Position numbers and translations under genes: made by a program
The notes under the pieces: generated by a model
The model's database searches: none
What the model saw: only the letters and a program-made list of their open reading frames with translations
Told to the model about the DNA's origin: nothing
DNA from: Viscum album
Taxonomy: Eukaryota > Streptophyta > Magnoliopsida > Santalales > Viscaceae
Length of the DNA: 64,000 nucleotides
Reading direction: 5' to 3'
Assembly (NCBI GenBank): GCA_963277665.1
Contig: OY728152.1
Coordinates: 1,184,958,357 to 1,185,022,356 of the forward strand
In this document: one piece after another, positions 28,001 through 41,320 of the stretch
How the letters are laid out: each line of letters starts with the position of its first letter
Numbering within the stretch: the stretch's first letter is position 1

Positions 28001-30421
28001 TAGGATGAATATAATAAATAATATAGTTGTAAATTTTTTTCAATGAGACATAATTATTTATGAGGTACTAGAGTTACTATTTTGGTATGGAAACAACAAA
28101 TAAAATGGAAGTGGAAGAAGAAAAAAAACATTGAAAGTTGTGATGAAATTATTACCTCTTCTTCGGGAACTTCCTTTTTATATGAACAAAAGGGCACCAT
28201 AGGTCGGATTTCAGAACTAAGTTAGGACTCTAGGATGATTTGAGAGTAGTTGGGAAGAGTTTTGAGTAGGGGTTGGTTGAGAAAATTTTTTTTGAGGTGT
28301 GAAATTGAGAGAAGGGGAAGTAACCTTTTATAAGAGAGGTGATGGTCAATTTAGGAAATCCCTGAAATATTATTTTATAATAATATCATATTCATATAAA
28401 AATGTTTTCAAAATGATTTATTTAGAGGATAATGTTGTGATGGATCAAAATAGTCTCAACCAATTGGTTTTAGACAATTTTAGGTTACCATATTAAACTT
28501 ATCATTTAGATTTAACACTTAGTTAAATTGTTATCTTTTACATTGTCTTCTGGTATTTTTATATTACATTGATAATAAACATTCTATAAAATTTAAATTA
28601 AAACCCATGTGGATCATTATTTATATATATTACCTTATCTATGTCCACTGTCTGATAAATATATTTTTAGAATATTATATCATTTAAAAAAATAGTATTT
28701 TTTAAAAAACTCATTTTTCTATTTATACACTATTTATTATTTTGTTTTTAAGACGATCTTAACAAATTTATTAAATAATAAATATATTTAATCAACCCTA
28801 AAATGTCATATGAACATATAAAAATAGTATAATGCATCAAAAGTAACACTTTATACTTATTTTGATATTTATAATATCTATTGTTTTAATATATCATAAT
28901 AATGAAATTATGGTATCATCTTTTGGTCAAAAATTAATTTAATTATTTTATATTTCACAATATGAATTATGTCTATTTATACACTTTTCAATAATATATT
29001 TTTTCAAAAAAAAAATAATAACACGATTCCCAAGAAAATAACTAGTTTAACTCATCAATAACATGTCAAATGAATCCATAAAATTCATTTGTAGAATAAA
29101 AAATAAGAATTTATAACCATTTTAATATTATTAATAGTATTTATTTAATTCATACTATAAAAAATCTATGAAATAATCCTCGTTGTGTAATTATTAAATG
29201 TAATTATTTAATTTATAAATAAATTAACATGATATATGTAACAGGTTTATATTTAGAAGGATTATTTATAGTCTAAGATATCATTTATATATCGATATTA
29301 AAATTATTTTATTAATAAGTGAAACATTTATTACATATTTCTCTTTACATAAAATAACCAGTTATAAATGTCATTTTCAAACCAAATTGAATCCAAAGGC
29401 CACAATTTCTGTGCAATGATTGTATTGGTTGAGAATAACTCATCTAATAATATTATAACATATGTTAGGGTAGTTTTATATTTTTATAATATTATTTTTA
29501 CTTATAATAACCTAATTTAACTATAACCATAGTAAATAAAATACATGTTATTATTCCCCAAAAATTTTATTGATCATATTAGATCACATTTTACAGACTT
29601 ATTAGGATAATTTATGAAAATTTTTAATGAATCAATTCATATAAGTGATTAAATTTATTTAAAAAATACATCACGTTTACGAAATTGCGGAAAATAGTTT
29701 TTAACGTAAAAATGTATAAAAAATCACAATGTATTTACATCCATTTTCAATTTGAAATAAATTTCAATGAAATAAATTGGATTAAATGATTAAATATTTA
29801 TTTAATTATAATTTAATTACAATAATATGGATATCATAACTATATAAATAAATTGTATGAAAAAGTTGTTTCGATTTAAATTGAAGTATTTTTCCTATTT
29901 AATATGAAAATGAATATTATCACAAAAATAGTAAATTTTAACAATAGAAAATTTCCATGTCCATCATCCGGAGATTAATGTTAATTTTCTATTAATAACA
30001 CATAAATGTTTCAAAGGTTATATTTTAAAATGTTCCTCCATCAATAAGAGGTAAAACTAAAATTTAAATATATAAATTCTTATTTATGGTAAAATTATTT
30101 TATTTTTATTTTATTCCCATAAAAATTATTGGATGAAATAAAAAATATTAAATAAATTTGCATAAAAATAATATAGTTAGTTATGTTTTTTCCCACCAAC
30201 ACAATTTCTAGGTTATAACTACAATTGAAAATAATAACTGTAGTAATGTATTATTTTATGATATAAGTCAGTCTACTGTGCAATTTATAATTTTGGAGAA
30301 ACCCATAGTTACATGTTGGGTACACAATCATAAAAAGATTTATATTAAAATTAAAATTAATATCAAATTAAAATTTATTATATATTAAAAAATTTGTTCT
30401 ATATTTACCTGGGATGTTACA
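25006..30421 (-). repeat. 5' LTR of element C
   Basis: This minus-oriented LTR of 5416 bp starts TGTAACATCC at 30421. Landmarks in the order of element A are a module near 27760-27800 (TTAGGGACGACAATCC), one near 27950 (ACGACGTGGATAC), a block at 28146-28190 (ATTACCTCTTCTTCGGGAAC) and a TATA-like box at 28324-28332. It is about 0.7 kb longer than the LTRs of A, so insertions are likely. The frames at 26564-26854, 27729-27920 and 28299-28496 are in LTR sequence, with no recognisable product. Confidence 0.6.
28324..28332 (-). promoter_or_regulatory. TATA box of the C 5' LTR
   Basis: The minus strand reads TATAAAAGG within a CCTCTC...GGTTAC context, at the place where other LTRs of the family carry the same box. 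It is followed by a CACACCTC-like pyrimidine-rich stretch. A core TATA box inside an LTR would drive element transcription; no start site is proven. Confidence 0.55.
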
Positions 30422-30764
30422 TTCTACCCCAAGTAGGCCTCATGTTGGGAAAAATAACTAATGGTATAAGAATCTACTGTATGGGAGGAATTTACCTCTA
30501 TAATATATAGAGTATCATTAGATAAGATATCATTTATCTATCAAATTAATGAAAAATATAAAATTAATCAAAACCCCATGCCACAATTCATGAATAGTAT
30601 AAACTGAGTGTTGTGTCTCTATATAAATAGGCATGAAGGAAAAGTAATTTCATCGACACAACAATAGTCTAAATGTATGAGATAGTAATATATAACATTA
30701 TCCATGACGACCTCCTATAAACATGAAAATATGTTAAAAAATGGTTTTTTGAACTTTCATGCGT
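30422..30764. other. Unassigned AT-rich spacer between element C and LTR J
   Basis: About 340 bases lie between the outer end of the C 5' LTR and the target duplication of LTR J. I see no gene. The first bases on the minus strand (CCTACTTGGGGTAGAA) look like a polypurine tract even though they sit outside C. The rest could be the continuation of LTR I or of an older element. Confidence 0.4.
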
Positions 30765-33700
30765 TGTATCATCCCCGGAAAAAAAAGAATATGACATTTT
30801 CTTATTTATTAATACTTTTGAATTAAATAATTATTTTATTTTTATTGGGGTTTATATATTCAATGGAGTACGTGAAACACAATAATGGATTTCTAAAATG
30901 TCTTATGTTTCACACAATGCTGATCCATACTGAAAAACATAATATATTATTATATTAAATTGTAGTTAATAAATAGTATTTGTAACGGTGAGAATGAATA
31001 GAACTAACTACAATATTATTTTAAATTTTAGAATTTTTTTACATTTATTCACTAAATTTTAGAGCCTTCAAATATGTATGAATGTAAATTTATTTAAAAA
31101 TAATATCATGTTCATTAAAAGGTAGATTTATCACATTTTGATGGAGAAACCTTTTTAAATCTAGTTTTGGACACCTATATATGATCTATTTGAAAAAATA
31201 AAATTCATCTCTATAATATGGACATCAAATTTAACATTCGGTAACTTTATTTTTTATTTTTCTGATAAAGATCATTTATAAATAAATAGTAAAAAATACA
31301 TTATTTTAAATCAAAACTACAATTTAATATAATTTATTTATATGGTCAGATTATTATTTTTAAATGTATTAAAACTATAATTTGATTATATTTTTACCAT
31401 TTAATCCAATTTTGGCCATTGGATGTAATTTCACTTTGAAATTGAACATAAACAAGTATGGATCTTTTGATAGTTACTATTCCTTAAAAACATGTTTTTT
31501 GTTTTGATAACATAAATTAATTTTAAATTAATTAATGAATAATCTATGTTTTTAATTTGTTCAAATATAAATCATTTTTTAATTTATAATATCAAATATA
31601 TCTTAGGATAATTATTTGGTATTTTTCGCAAAACCTTAAATTTTTAATGAATAGTGAAAACACTAGGTAGTAGTTAAAAAACAGAATTTTTCATTTAAAT
31701 GAAATTTTACTGCTTTATTGAATTGAATTATGAAAATAATACATAAGTCATTGTTATCAGTAATTAAATTTTGGTTCAAAATGATGAATATATTTTTAGG
31801 TGAATATTAACTTTTGAGTTTTATTTACCGCCGTTAAAATAAAATATTGTAATTCAATGTAAAAATAATATTACAATAATATAAATTTCCCTTTAAGGAA
31901 TTCCCTAAAATTATTGGATTCGAAATATCCGACCTATAAAAATATTGTGTAAAACATTGGGCCTTTTAAATGAATTTAGGTAAGATAATGGCATTAATAA
32001 CTTGTTAATTAAAGTAAAAATAAAAATATGATAAACATGTATTATTTTACTAAAACAATTTTAATGTGGGGTTATATCATTGATATAATTTATTATATAT
32101 ATTCACTGGAAATATAAAAATATTTCCAACATCAAGGTATTTTATTTATAATTTTTAGACATTAAATAAGTAAAATTATTTATGACACAACAATGATGAA
32201 GTATTTACCTCATTGAGGAATTATTTAAATAAATAGAATTATAAAAATTAAAACAACATCCAAAACCTATAAAATTAATATTGGATGATTTTATTTCAAA
32301 CAATATTAAACTTATCTTCAACATTTATATGTTTTGGACCTTTACAAACCGAAAATCATTACATAATAAAATAATAATTTCAAAGATTATTAATGAACTC
32401 CTCCTCCCCCCTAATTAAAAATCCCCCAACTCTACGCCATTACATAGACAATTAAATCCCCTTGGATCATCCAAAATCATCTCAAATAATCTCACAATAT
32501 CTCTCTCTTACACATAGAATCCTCACCTTAGGAAGAAGGCACATCAAGAAATAATTTTGGTTCAAACCAAATGGAGCTACCCGATTTAATGTTAACATCT
32601 TCTCTTGTGTTCATTTCATTTATTTTATTTCTCCAACACCCTAAAATATTTTTATTTTATTATGTTATAACAACACAATTATTCTCAATATAATATGTTT
32701 TTATTGAAATGTATTTTAATAAAACATACACACACCTCCGTCTAATTGGTAAAGAAAATAATGTTTATGTGGACCGCGAACTACTACCTCACGAAACGAT
32801 GATTAGTCAATCATCTCCCTCCACATCTTATGGTGGCCATTAAGATGGAAAGGTATTTATATGTGATATATATTAAATATTTATTGTCTATATAAATTTA
32901 TATTTTCCACTTATATCATACAAATATGGTGTCCATAATAGGGAAAATGCGATAATTTCATTTGAGGAAGTGCGGACTACCGCCCCTCAATGTTATATAA
33001 CATGTTCATGCCAAACATGGAAATTATAAAATATGTAGATAAAGAAATTATATATGATATTATAATGAAATTATAATATACCTATTTATCATTATTTTTT
33101 CATTCCATTAAATACAAAATAGAAATGAAAGTAGTGTTCATGCATACATACGACTTCCATCTCCATTAACGGTGCATTTTATTTCATATATACAAATGTT
33201 TTGTAATATTAAAAATACATACATATACTAGATATATATTATATATAAGAAATATAAATCATGAATATAATTCTGGATATAATATATGTTTGACCGCATG
33301 AACTACATGTAATTATAATAATATCATTTTTGACTCAAGAACCAAATATCGACAAAACGTCCATTATTAACATAAATGATTTAATAATGATTATAACATG
33401 ATAATAAGTGATATAAAAGGAAAAAATAAACTTGATGAAGTCTGTTAACAAAGTAGAAATTAATTGTAGTTTACTATTCAAGTGAGTAATGAACGAATGG
33501 GTCAAGTCGACTTGAGGTAAGGGGTCTCTTGTCTCACGTTTAATTCCATGAGATTTCCATTTGTCACCAATAATTCATTGCATGTGGTGTATTGTGTTGT
33601 AAAATTTTATATATATTATTATTATTTTATTTAAATTCATGGTATTCTATGATTATTTTAGAGGTTATTATCTTTATGTCATATAGCTCAATTGATTACA

Positions 33701-35460
33701 ACGTGGTATGGGGTTTTCATCTCCCTCTTTATTCTCGTGAGATTCATGCTATATTTGCCACTATTTCATTTTGTGTGGTGTATGTACAGCCCATGATTGT
33801 ATTATTAGTGTAACATACATTAATTTATTTGAATTTAAATGTTTATTTTATTATCATTCCTTCAAGGGGGGTCTGTTTCGTATGTCACCAAATCTGGAAG
33901 GGGACCTTTCACAGCTCGCTTTTAGGGAAAGACTTCTTTTATCTCATTTATATTAATTTACATTTTATTATGTTGGAATATGTTATTATATATCCTTATT
34001 ACAGTACATTTTATGTCCATGTGATTAGAATTCCTTTTTTCACTCAAAATCTTATTATCTGAATTTTAAAGTGACGTTGTTAGGCTATCGAATTTATGTT
34101 AGAGAACTCCTTAACCAAATTTTAATTCATTGGGTTAAATTTATACATATTGATTATTTCATTCCATGAATATCTGTGACTTAAAACGAATAGTATTAAT
34201 CATCATATACACTTATATTGGGTTTATCTGTATTCTTCACACAAAGTTATATAATTGAATTTTCCTTAATCTATATATATGATTATTGCATGGGAAATTG
34301 TCTCAATTTACATTCCACTGAGACTTATTTGTTTTTATACCCCAATTCACATTTATATGGTGTATATAATTTTCCTTGAAATATTATATCATGAATATAT
34401 TTCTTCTCATTATATTATAAGATTTTACTAATTTTATTCCTCACTTATTTGTATTCAAGCATCTATACTTTGGTTATGAACTCTTTAACTAAAATATAAG
34501 TTTAAATGTTTTAATGATTTATTCTTCTAATTATTTTTCATTAATTTCCATAATTTAAAATTGATTATAAAGAATTATTTATATTGACTTGAATGTTTTG
34601 AAATTAAAATTTCTTTCAAAAGCATCATGTTTGTATGGGACACCTTGATTAGATATTTTCTTTATAGTATTTTTTAAATGGTTTTGAAAATGGTTTGATA
34701 AATAATTTATTATATCAATGTGTTGAAATGATATATTTTTATTGTGTTCTGGTAATGTTATATTTACTTTATTCATGCTTTATGTTTTGTGAATACATTA
34801 TTTTTATTGGACATTGTTTATAGATACGGGTGGTGCCTTGATAAAACTAGGGTTGGTGAGACCGCTATAGCCCTCCAATGCATTTGGTAACATGACAAAG
34901 GTAAACATGAATTTTTCTCCTAAGAGACTGTGGAAATATACATTGATGGGTATTCCAATTGTAAGTCCCTATATAGCTGCGAATGCTAAAATGTGTGTAT
35001 GTTATGGAGGGCACAAGTTACCTTTATGATTTATGATTTCTATGTATAATTAATAAATCATGTGATTTCATAAGGTATGTTATGATTAAAATGTATGGTT
35101 TCATTGATTTGTATTTATTGATGGGATAATGATTTCTTTCCTTGTTTTATAACCCATACTAATATTTTTATGCTAATCCCATGTTTGGAAATTTTTTCAT
35201 ATGAAAAAAAGATAAATAGGGTCAAGTATGAGATAATGGAAATCTCATTATGTCTAAAACATGGAACTATAGAAGTTTGTTTTTTTAAAGAGTTTATATT
35301 TTATGATAAAAAAGGAAACTGAGTAGAAGTGTCTACTTCAAAATTTTTGAGATGTAATAGTTATGGCCTAATTCTCTGATGCACTATACCTAAAAATATC
35401 CTGAATTTCAATTATTCACATAGTTCAATATTATGTAATGTTTTTGTTCGGATCCTTATA
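30765..35460 (+). mobile_element. LTR J: probable solo giant LTR
   Basis: A single plus-strand LTR of 4696 bp. It starts TGTATCATCC and, like LTR F, runs into AAAGAATATGACATTT; it ends GGATCCTTATA. Length and end sequence match element A (4681-4688 bp, ending GGTCCTTATA). The flanking 5-mers TGCGT (30760-30764) and TGCTT (35461-35465) agree at four of five positions. No primer site follows and no polypurine tract precedes, which supports a solo LTR formed by recombination between two LTRs. A good hairpin module has TTGAGG at 32962-32967 and CCTCAA at 32985-32990. The TATA position near 32410 has decayed. Frames at 33592-34062 and 34579-34776 are LTR sequence, not genes. Confidence 0.75.
32765..33180. 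repeat. Three-module array in LTR J
   Basis: In plus orientation the modules appear in reverse order: GCGAACTACTACCTCACG near 32780, then TTGAGGAAGTGCGGACTACC with second arm CCTCAA at 32962-32990, then CATACGACTTCCATCTCC near 33150. Module 1 keeps both arms with a 17-nt loop. Confidence 0.55.
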
Positions 35461-37109
35461 TGCTTACATTTTAGTAACACACAAAATGTCTCGAGATCAT
35501 GTGAAAATTGAATACTAACACTCCAGTGAGAAGACATCAAAACCTTAAACACCAAAAATATACCCAAAAACTAATCTAATTAACACAAAGGTACACACTC
35601 TAAAATACAATCCATGTATTGTAACATAATAAAGATCCAATCAATAAATTTTATCCCGGAATTCATTACCAATTATTAATCACACTCACACCCCATCGTT
35701 ACAAATCATGGCACTCCTATATCCTCTATATACGACATCATGTGAAGGATTCCACATTAATCATGCCATAAAATCACATATAAAACATCTGAACCTATTC
35801 CATCAAACCCCATATCTCCCCAAGAATCACAATCAATCCTGCCACAATACTATCAGAGGAACATGGTCCATTAAATGATGGCCATAACTATTATTATAGT
35901 GTATCATGAACATATAAGACACTACATTCATGCCCCATACCATTATATTGAATCCCCTCCATATTGAAATCATTATTTCATCAATTATCCTCTATTAGTT
36001 TACATTTTATTATTTTTTTCTTAGACTATGAATATTAAACACTCGTAATATAGAGTTTACGGAGGATCTGGAAGCCAATCATTCATCCACATCATGATGA
36101 TTTTTAGAAAATTTCAGAATAACATTTGTATCATGGAACATTTTGGTCAAAAATGTTGGGGTTTTTATTCAAACCACTTACAAAATAATATGTATATATA
36201 TATCCATAAACTACAGTACCATATACATTCACTCAAGAATACTAGTCCTACCCTCAACACTACCACTATACCTACCTAAATCTCTCAATTTTTTCCTCCT
36301 CTAAATTAAATACAACACATAATAGTGCATATGAAATAGGAAATGATTAATATTTTACATTCATGTAATTTTATTATTCATATTTCCTATTAAAAACATG
36401 TTCATATAAATGATACAATTTATCACATTGATCATTAACCACATTTGAAAACACATCCATTATTATTTTTTTGAATTCACAACACAATTCAACATAATAA
36501 TACAACCATAACATACAATTTCATATTTAATTATTTATATTTAATTCCACTACTACATGAGAAACTAGAATCACACACCACACCATAATATACATTTTAC
36601 ACATTCCAATAGGTCCACAATATGACCACTATTTCATATCAATACCCACCACTTAAAAATAACTTATGCATACTATTCCCTCATAACATTCACCAAGTAC
36701 CACATCCAAATCGCATTACATATATCCCACACATGATAACCACACACCAAAGACACAGAACACACTGACCCACCATATATTCATTAATATTATTTTATTT
36801 TTGTGAGTTTAATTTAATTAATATAACTTCGATACTCAATGTAACTCTCACAGATGACTTAATATATAGGGGAACCCAAGTTTTTTAATAATATGAAGGT
36901 TGTTTTAAAATTTCATTCATGCTGATAAGAAAAAATAACAATACAATGTTTACAAAATAACATTAACTACAAAACAAAAAAATCCCCAACATGAATAATT
37001 TTTTGTATATAATTAAACACATACAATCATAATATCAATAATAACAAATTTTATAAACCATTAGTATCAATCCATGAATATATTAACTATTTTAAATAAA
37101 ATCAATCTT
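35461..37109. other. Unassigned, strongly C-over-G strand-asymmetric stretch
   Basis: This 1.65 kb stretch lies between LTR J and the start of element D. On the plus strand it is rich in A and C and very poor in G, most clearly at 36400-36780. It lacks the family's LTR landmarks. The open frame at 36094-36279 has no recognisable motif. It could be the internal or untranslated part of another retroelement. I see no gene I can support. Confidence 0.4.
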
Positions 37110-38606
37110 TGTTATAGCTTAGAAACCATGAAATACACGGTTATCTTATATTTCATACAATATTAATTTTTTTTGATGATATTCCTTACACGCAAGGACG
37201 AGTTTTACAAAACAATAATATATTATTAATATATTATAACTTAATATATCATGGAATATTCCAACTAATAAATTATTTTTTATCAATATAATTAACTAAA
37301 AATTAAAAATATAATGTTTAGAGAAATATTTTATAAATTTTTTGGTTAGCAATTAATTATAAATGAATACCAAATCCTAATGAATATCAAAGAAATATCA
37401 TTATTCTCATAAATTTGTTTACTCATAATAAACTAAAATAATTAATATTAATGTGTAATTTATTATATTATATATATTATATATTCAAATATTTGTTTTA
37501 CATTCATCCAAAATAATTTAATAAGATACGAAATGACCATATTTCACTCAAAAAACATATATTTTTATTAAAGCAACATCGCAAAATTGCGATGGAGAAC
37601 TTATTATAAATATAATTTTGTAAAATATTAAATATATTATGAGGAAAAATAATATTAATTTTTTAAATATAAAAATAAAAATTAGTTTTGGGTGAATTTT
37701 TGTTATGTTATTGTGATGTTTAATTTTTTTTATGAATAGTAAAAATGTAGAATTTTAATTTAACAATGATTTTTAATCTAAATTTTTATATGATATATTT
37801 AAAATTATATTTGGTTTTAAATATTATATGGATTAAATTTAAATTTAATAATCTAATTTTTATTATTGGAATATGTTTCACATTGAAATTTTTTATAAAA
37901 TATTTTTATTCTTTTTAAGATTTTTATGTAGGAAACACGCTTTGTCATCTCATCTATGGGAATAACATATAATTATTTTTTTCACATATGTGATAATAAT
38001 TTTTAAAAATTAATTCCATATTATAAATTTTAATAATTTAAAATATCAAGTATAGTCAACCGATATTTTTTAAATAAATTATTGAATTTCATTAAAATTA
38101 TTTACAACGATTCTGAGAAACCTGATCTTAATAAAGGACTAAATCGTAAACATAAGGTCAAAATGAAATAGAAACATTTATAATGCCAATTTATGGACAT
38201 ATATCAACCTATAAACCCTTGAAAATATTTGTTTTCATTATTTGAGCAAAATCTAATGTTAATAACATGGTTGAAATGCCCATTTCAAAAATTTAAACGA
38301 ATGACACACCTCTTCTACTATTAAAGGCACTCATGCCTACCACTTCCACAAACCTCTCAAGATAATTTTGATCTAAAAATATCTCCCCAAAAAGATCAGA
38401 AAAAACCATCCCATAATCATTAAAAAATATATTTTAAATTAAATCTTTCCATGGAATACCTTTGTTGAAAAAAAATGGATTCACCTAATGAAGAGATAAC
38501 ATCAATCCTCATGCTCTTTTGTTTTATTTGAAATATCATCCACCTAAAATGATATAATTAAAATATTATATAATAAAAATACTATCCTTAATAGAAATAT
38601 ATTTAC
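37110..38606 (+). repeat. 5' LTR of element D, left part (interrupted by element A)
   Basis: The LTR start is placed at 37110 (TGTTATAGCTTAGAAACC), aligned with the TGTAACACCCCAGGTAAAC start of LTR F. Supporting landmarks are TTACACGCAAGGACGAGTTT near 37185, matching TACACAACAACGAGTTTC at about 61358, and GCGATGGAGAAC near 37590. The promoter-proximal block at 38320-38530 (AAGGCACTC, CCTCTCAAG, TGCTCTTTTGTTTTATTTG) matches 62880-63090. Element A then inserts after 38606, and the sequence resumes at 49660 in the matching part of the LTR. About 550 bp appears deleted relative to F. Confidence 0.65.
38602..38606. repeat. Target-site duplication of element A, left copy (TTTAC)
   Basis: TTTAC directly precedes the LTR end TATAAGGACC and is repeated exactly at 49655-49659, directly after the other LTR end. 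A 5-bp duplication is standard for Ty3/gypsy integration. The two sides also join two consecutive parts of LTR D. Confidence 0.85.
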
Positions 38607-40888
38607 TATAAGGACCTGGTCTTAAAACATTACATAATCACGAATTAAATGAATAATTCACATAGAGGATCCTTTCAGGTTTCGAGTTTTATAGAATTAT
38701 GTCATAACTATTAAATCTCAAAAGATTAAAAAGTAGCCACTTCTACTATGTTTCCATTAAATAAATACTCTTAAAAAGAAACATGTCTAGTTCTATGTTT
38801 TAGATATCATGTCATTCCTTGATCCCATACATGCCCCTATTCATATTTAAGTCCTATGGAAAAAAATTCAAAAACCAGGGATGAGAATAAAAAGCCCAGT
38901 AAAGGATACACAAAGAAGGAAAACTGTTAGTTTTTCAAAACAACATGTAGACCATGAATACTTTACCAAAGTAATACCTTTCACCTTTATGAAGTAGTAA
39001 AAACTCTTCACTGAATAAAATACCATTACATACCCTTTGGTATCCAAAAGATTACCATAAAACCCATATAAAGAATACATAACATATAAAGGTATCTTGG
39101 GACATAAACAAACTTAAATGGAATAACCATATGGTTTACTTCCCCACATACTTAATGGAATAGCCATACGGCCGACTTCCATGACTAATGCATTGGAGGA
39201 TATAACGTAACAACCCGTCCTGGTATTCAAGGCACCACCCATCATATGGTTTATCACGTAACCACCCATCAAAGGTCCAAGTACCATCATTATAGATAAA
39301 ATATATAAATATTTCAATAGTAACATTTTACTTTCAATCACAATAAGTAATTTCATGATATTTAATTAATCAATACATTTTCAAAAACCATTTAAAAGTG
39401 ATTTATGAATCAAAGTGTGACATACCACATTGAAGCTTTTAATGGAATTATAATTTTAAAACATTAATGTCCATATAAACAAATACTAAAAACCATTTTG
39501 AAAACATGGAAATTAATGATAATTATTTAGAATGATAAATCATTAAAACGTTTAAAACGATATTTTTGTTAAAGAGATTTTAACAAAATGAGAGACTATT
39601 GAATAAAAATAATTACAGAATAAAATTTAATCGGAACATTATGATATCATGAGAATAAATGGATTCATGATATAATATGTCAAAGTACAGTTTATACACC
39701 ATATAAGAGTGAATTGGTGAATAACAACAATGAAGCCTCAAGGGAAATGTAAATTGAGATGAAATCCATTATAAAGATGGTATCCTCAAATTAAGGACAA
39801 ATATATCACATAATTATGTGTGAGAAATATAAATACACCCAATATAATTGGATATTAAGTAAGAAAAAATCAGAGGTCATTCACATATATTAATAGGATG
39901 TCATGTTCAAGAAGTACAAGTTGATCCAAAAGAAATATAAATCGGGTTAAGACTTTCCCTTGTAAAAATTCGATAGCCTAACGTCATCACATTAAAATTC
40001 AAAAAGTAAGTTGATGAGACAAAAGGGCATCTAATCACATGGAAATAAATTTTACATCAATAAGTATATATAATAACATATCCCAACATAATAAGATGTA
40101 TATTAAAAGTCATAACAAAAAGAAGTCTTTTAAAAATTGGAGGGTGAACGGTTCCCATACCAACTTGGGTAACTTTTGAAACGTACACCCCATGAAATAG
40201 GGACTATAAAACATTGATGTAAAAATTGATAAACGCTAGTATATTACAAAAATATTTGAATAATGGTCAGTACATACACCACACAATGGAAATAGTGGAA
40301 AATGTAGCATAAATCTCACGAGAATAAAAGTGAGATGAAAAATCCCTTACGGAGACTCGGCAACCTAACGACGCAACTTAAAACATCCAAAAATGGATTT
40401 ATGAGATCAAATATGGTCTCCCATAATATGGACATAAAATGTACAGAATGATCAATATAAAATAACATCCCCAAACATAATATATATGATCATAAATGAA
40501 ATGACTAAAAGTGGGTACTTAAAAAGAAAGAGAGTGGTAGGATCCCTTACCTCAAGTCCAACTTGTCTTGTTTGTTTCATTATATTCCTGATTAATAAAC
40601 TTTGGTCAATTTATAATTTCATAAGTACCTCTTCTAAAGAATATTATTCAGTTCATATCACATGTTATAATGTTATAATATTTGGATAATAATGTGAGTC
40701 ATATCAGACGATTTTGTCGATGTTTGGTACATGAGTCAAAACTGAACTTGTTTGAAAATGATTGTCCAAGTAGTTATAAGTAAATCATATCCATAATAGT
40801 ATTAATGATTTATATAACATATATATCCAGTAAATATTAATTTTATACTACTCCATAAAATTTGGAGATAAAAATAAATGAAATGCAC

Positions 40889-41320
40889 CGTTCATGGAGA
40901 CGGTAGGCCGAACGTACGCATGAACGCTACTTTCATTTCTTTGTCATATTAATGAAATTAAAAATAATTGAGAGAGATATATATATATTATAATTCCAGT
41001 ATAATATATATGTTATATAGGTCATATATGTTCATTAATTTCGTTCTTTATACATTCCATTTATTTCATGAAAGGGTCACATCACTTGAGGTGGTGGTAG
41101 TCCACACTTCCTCAAATGAAATTATCGCATTTTCACAACATGAAAAGAATAAAGGAATGTTTAAAATATAAAATTTATAATAATATAGAAAACATAAATA
41201 CCATATATATCATATATAAAATATAGTGACATCATAATGGCCACCATGAAAGGAGTTAATAAAATATTGAACAATCATCGTTTCGTGAGGTAGAAATTTG
41301 TCATCCACAGAAACATTATG
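40889..41320. repeat. Three-module array in the A 3' LTR
   Basis: Three short modules lie about 195 bases apart. Module 3 is an 8-bp perfect inverted repeat (CGTTCATG/CATGAACG) around a 22-nt loop at 40889-40926. Module 1 is a 6-bp inverted repeat (TTGAGG/CCTCAA) around an 18-nt loop at 41086-41115. Module 2 is centred near 41297 (TTTCGTGAGGTAGAAATTTG). A TA-rich tract lies between modules 3 and 1. The modules are GC-richer than the rest of the LTR and share a GGTAG core, which suggests an ancient tandem triplication. Confidence 0.6.

Larger units (their letters stand above)
15180..30421 (-). mobile_element. Element C: degenerate Ty3/gypsy retrotransposon with gag-pol
   Basis: This minus-strand element has two long LTRs around a 4.5 kb internal region with recognisable gag, protease, reverse transcriptase, RNase H and integrase remnants in Ty3/gypsy order. 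A polypurine tract abuts the inner end of the left LTR and a decayed primer site abuts the right LTR. It is the only unit in the window with pol, so it may be related to the autonomous partner of the giant-LTR family. The left boundary is uncertain (15.18-15.4 kb): outer LTR ends align poorly, and the TTCTA at both ends (15175-15179, 30422-30426) could be chance in such AT-rich DNA. Confidence 0.7.

Noticed and set aside
35461..37109. Host gene exon (open frame 36094-36279)
   Set aside because: No motif, splice pattern or coding composition. The stretch is skewed, AT-rich repeat-like DNA.
39114..39356. Frame similar to another at 45502-45723, suggesting a conserved protein pair
   Set aside because: They are the same position in the two LTRs of element A. 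Duplication of the LTR explains the similarity.
40889..41320. CRISPR-like array
   Set aside because: The three modules are diverged, about 195 bp apart, and part of a transposon LTR. Repeats and spacers do not fit a CRISPR array.
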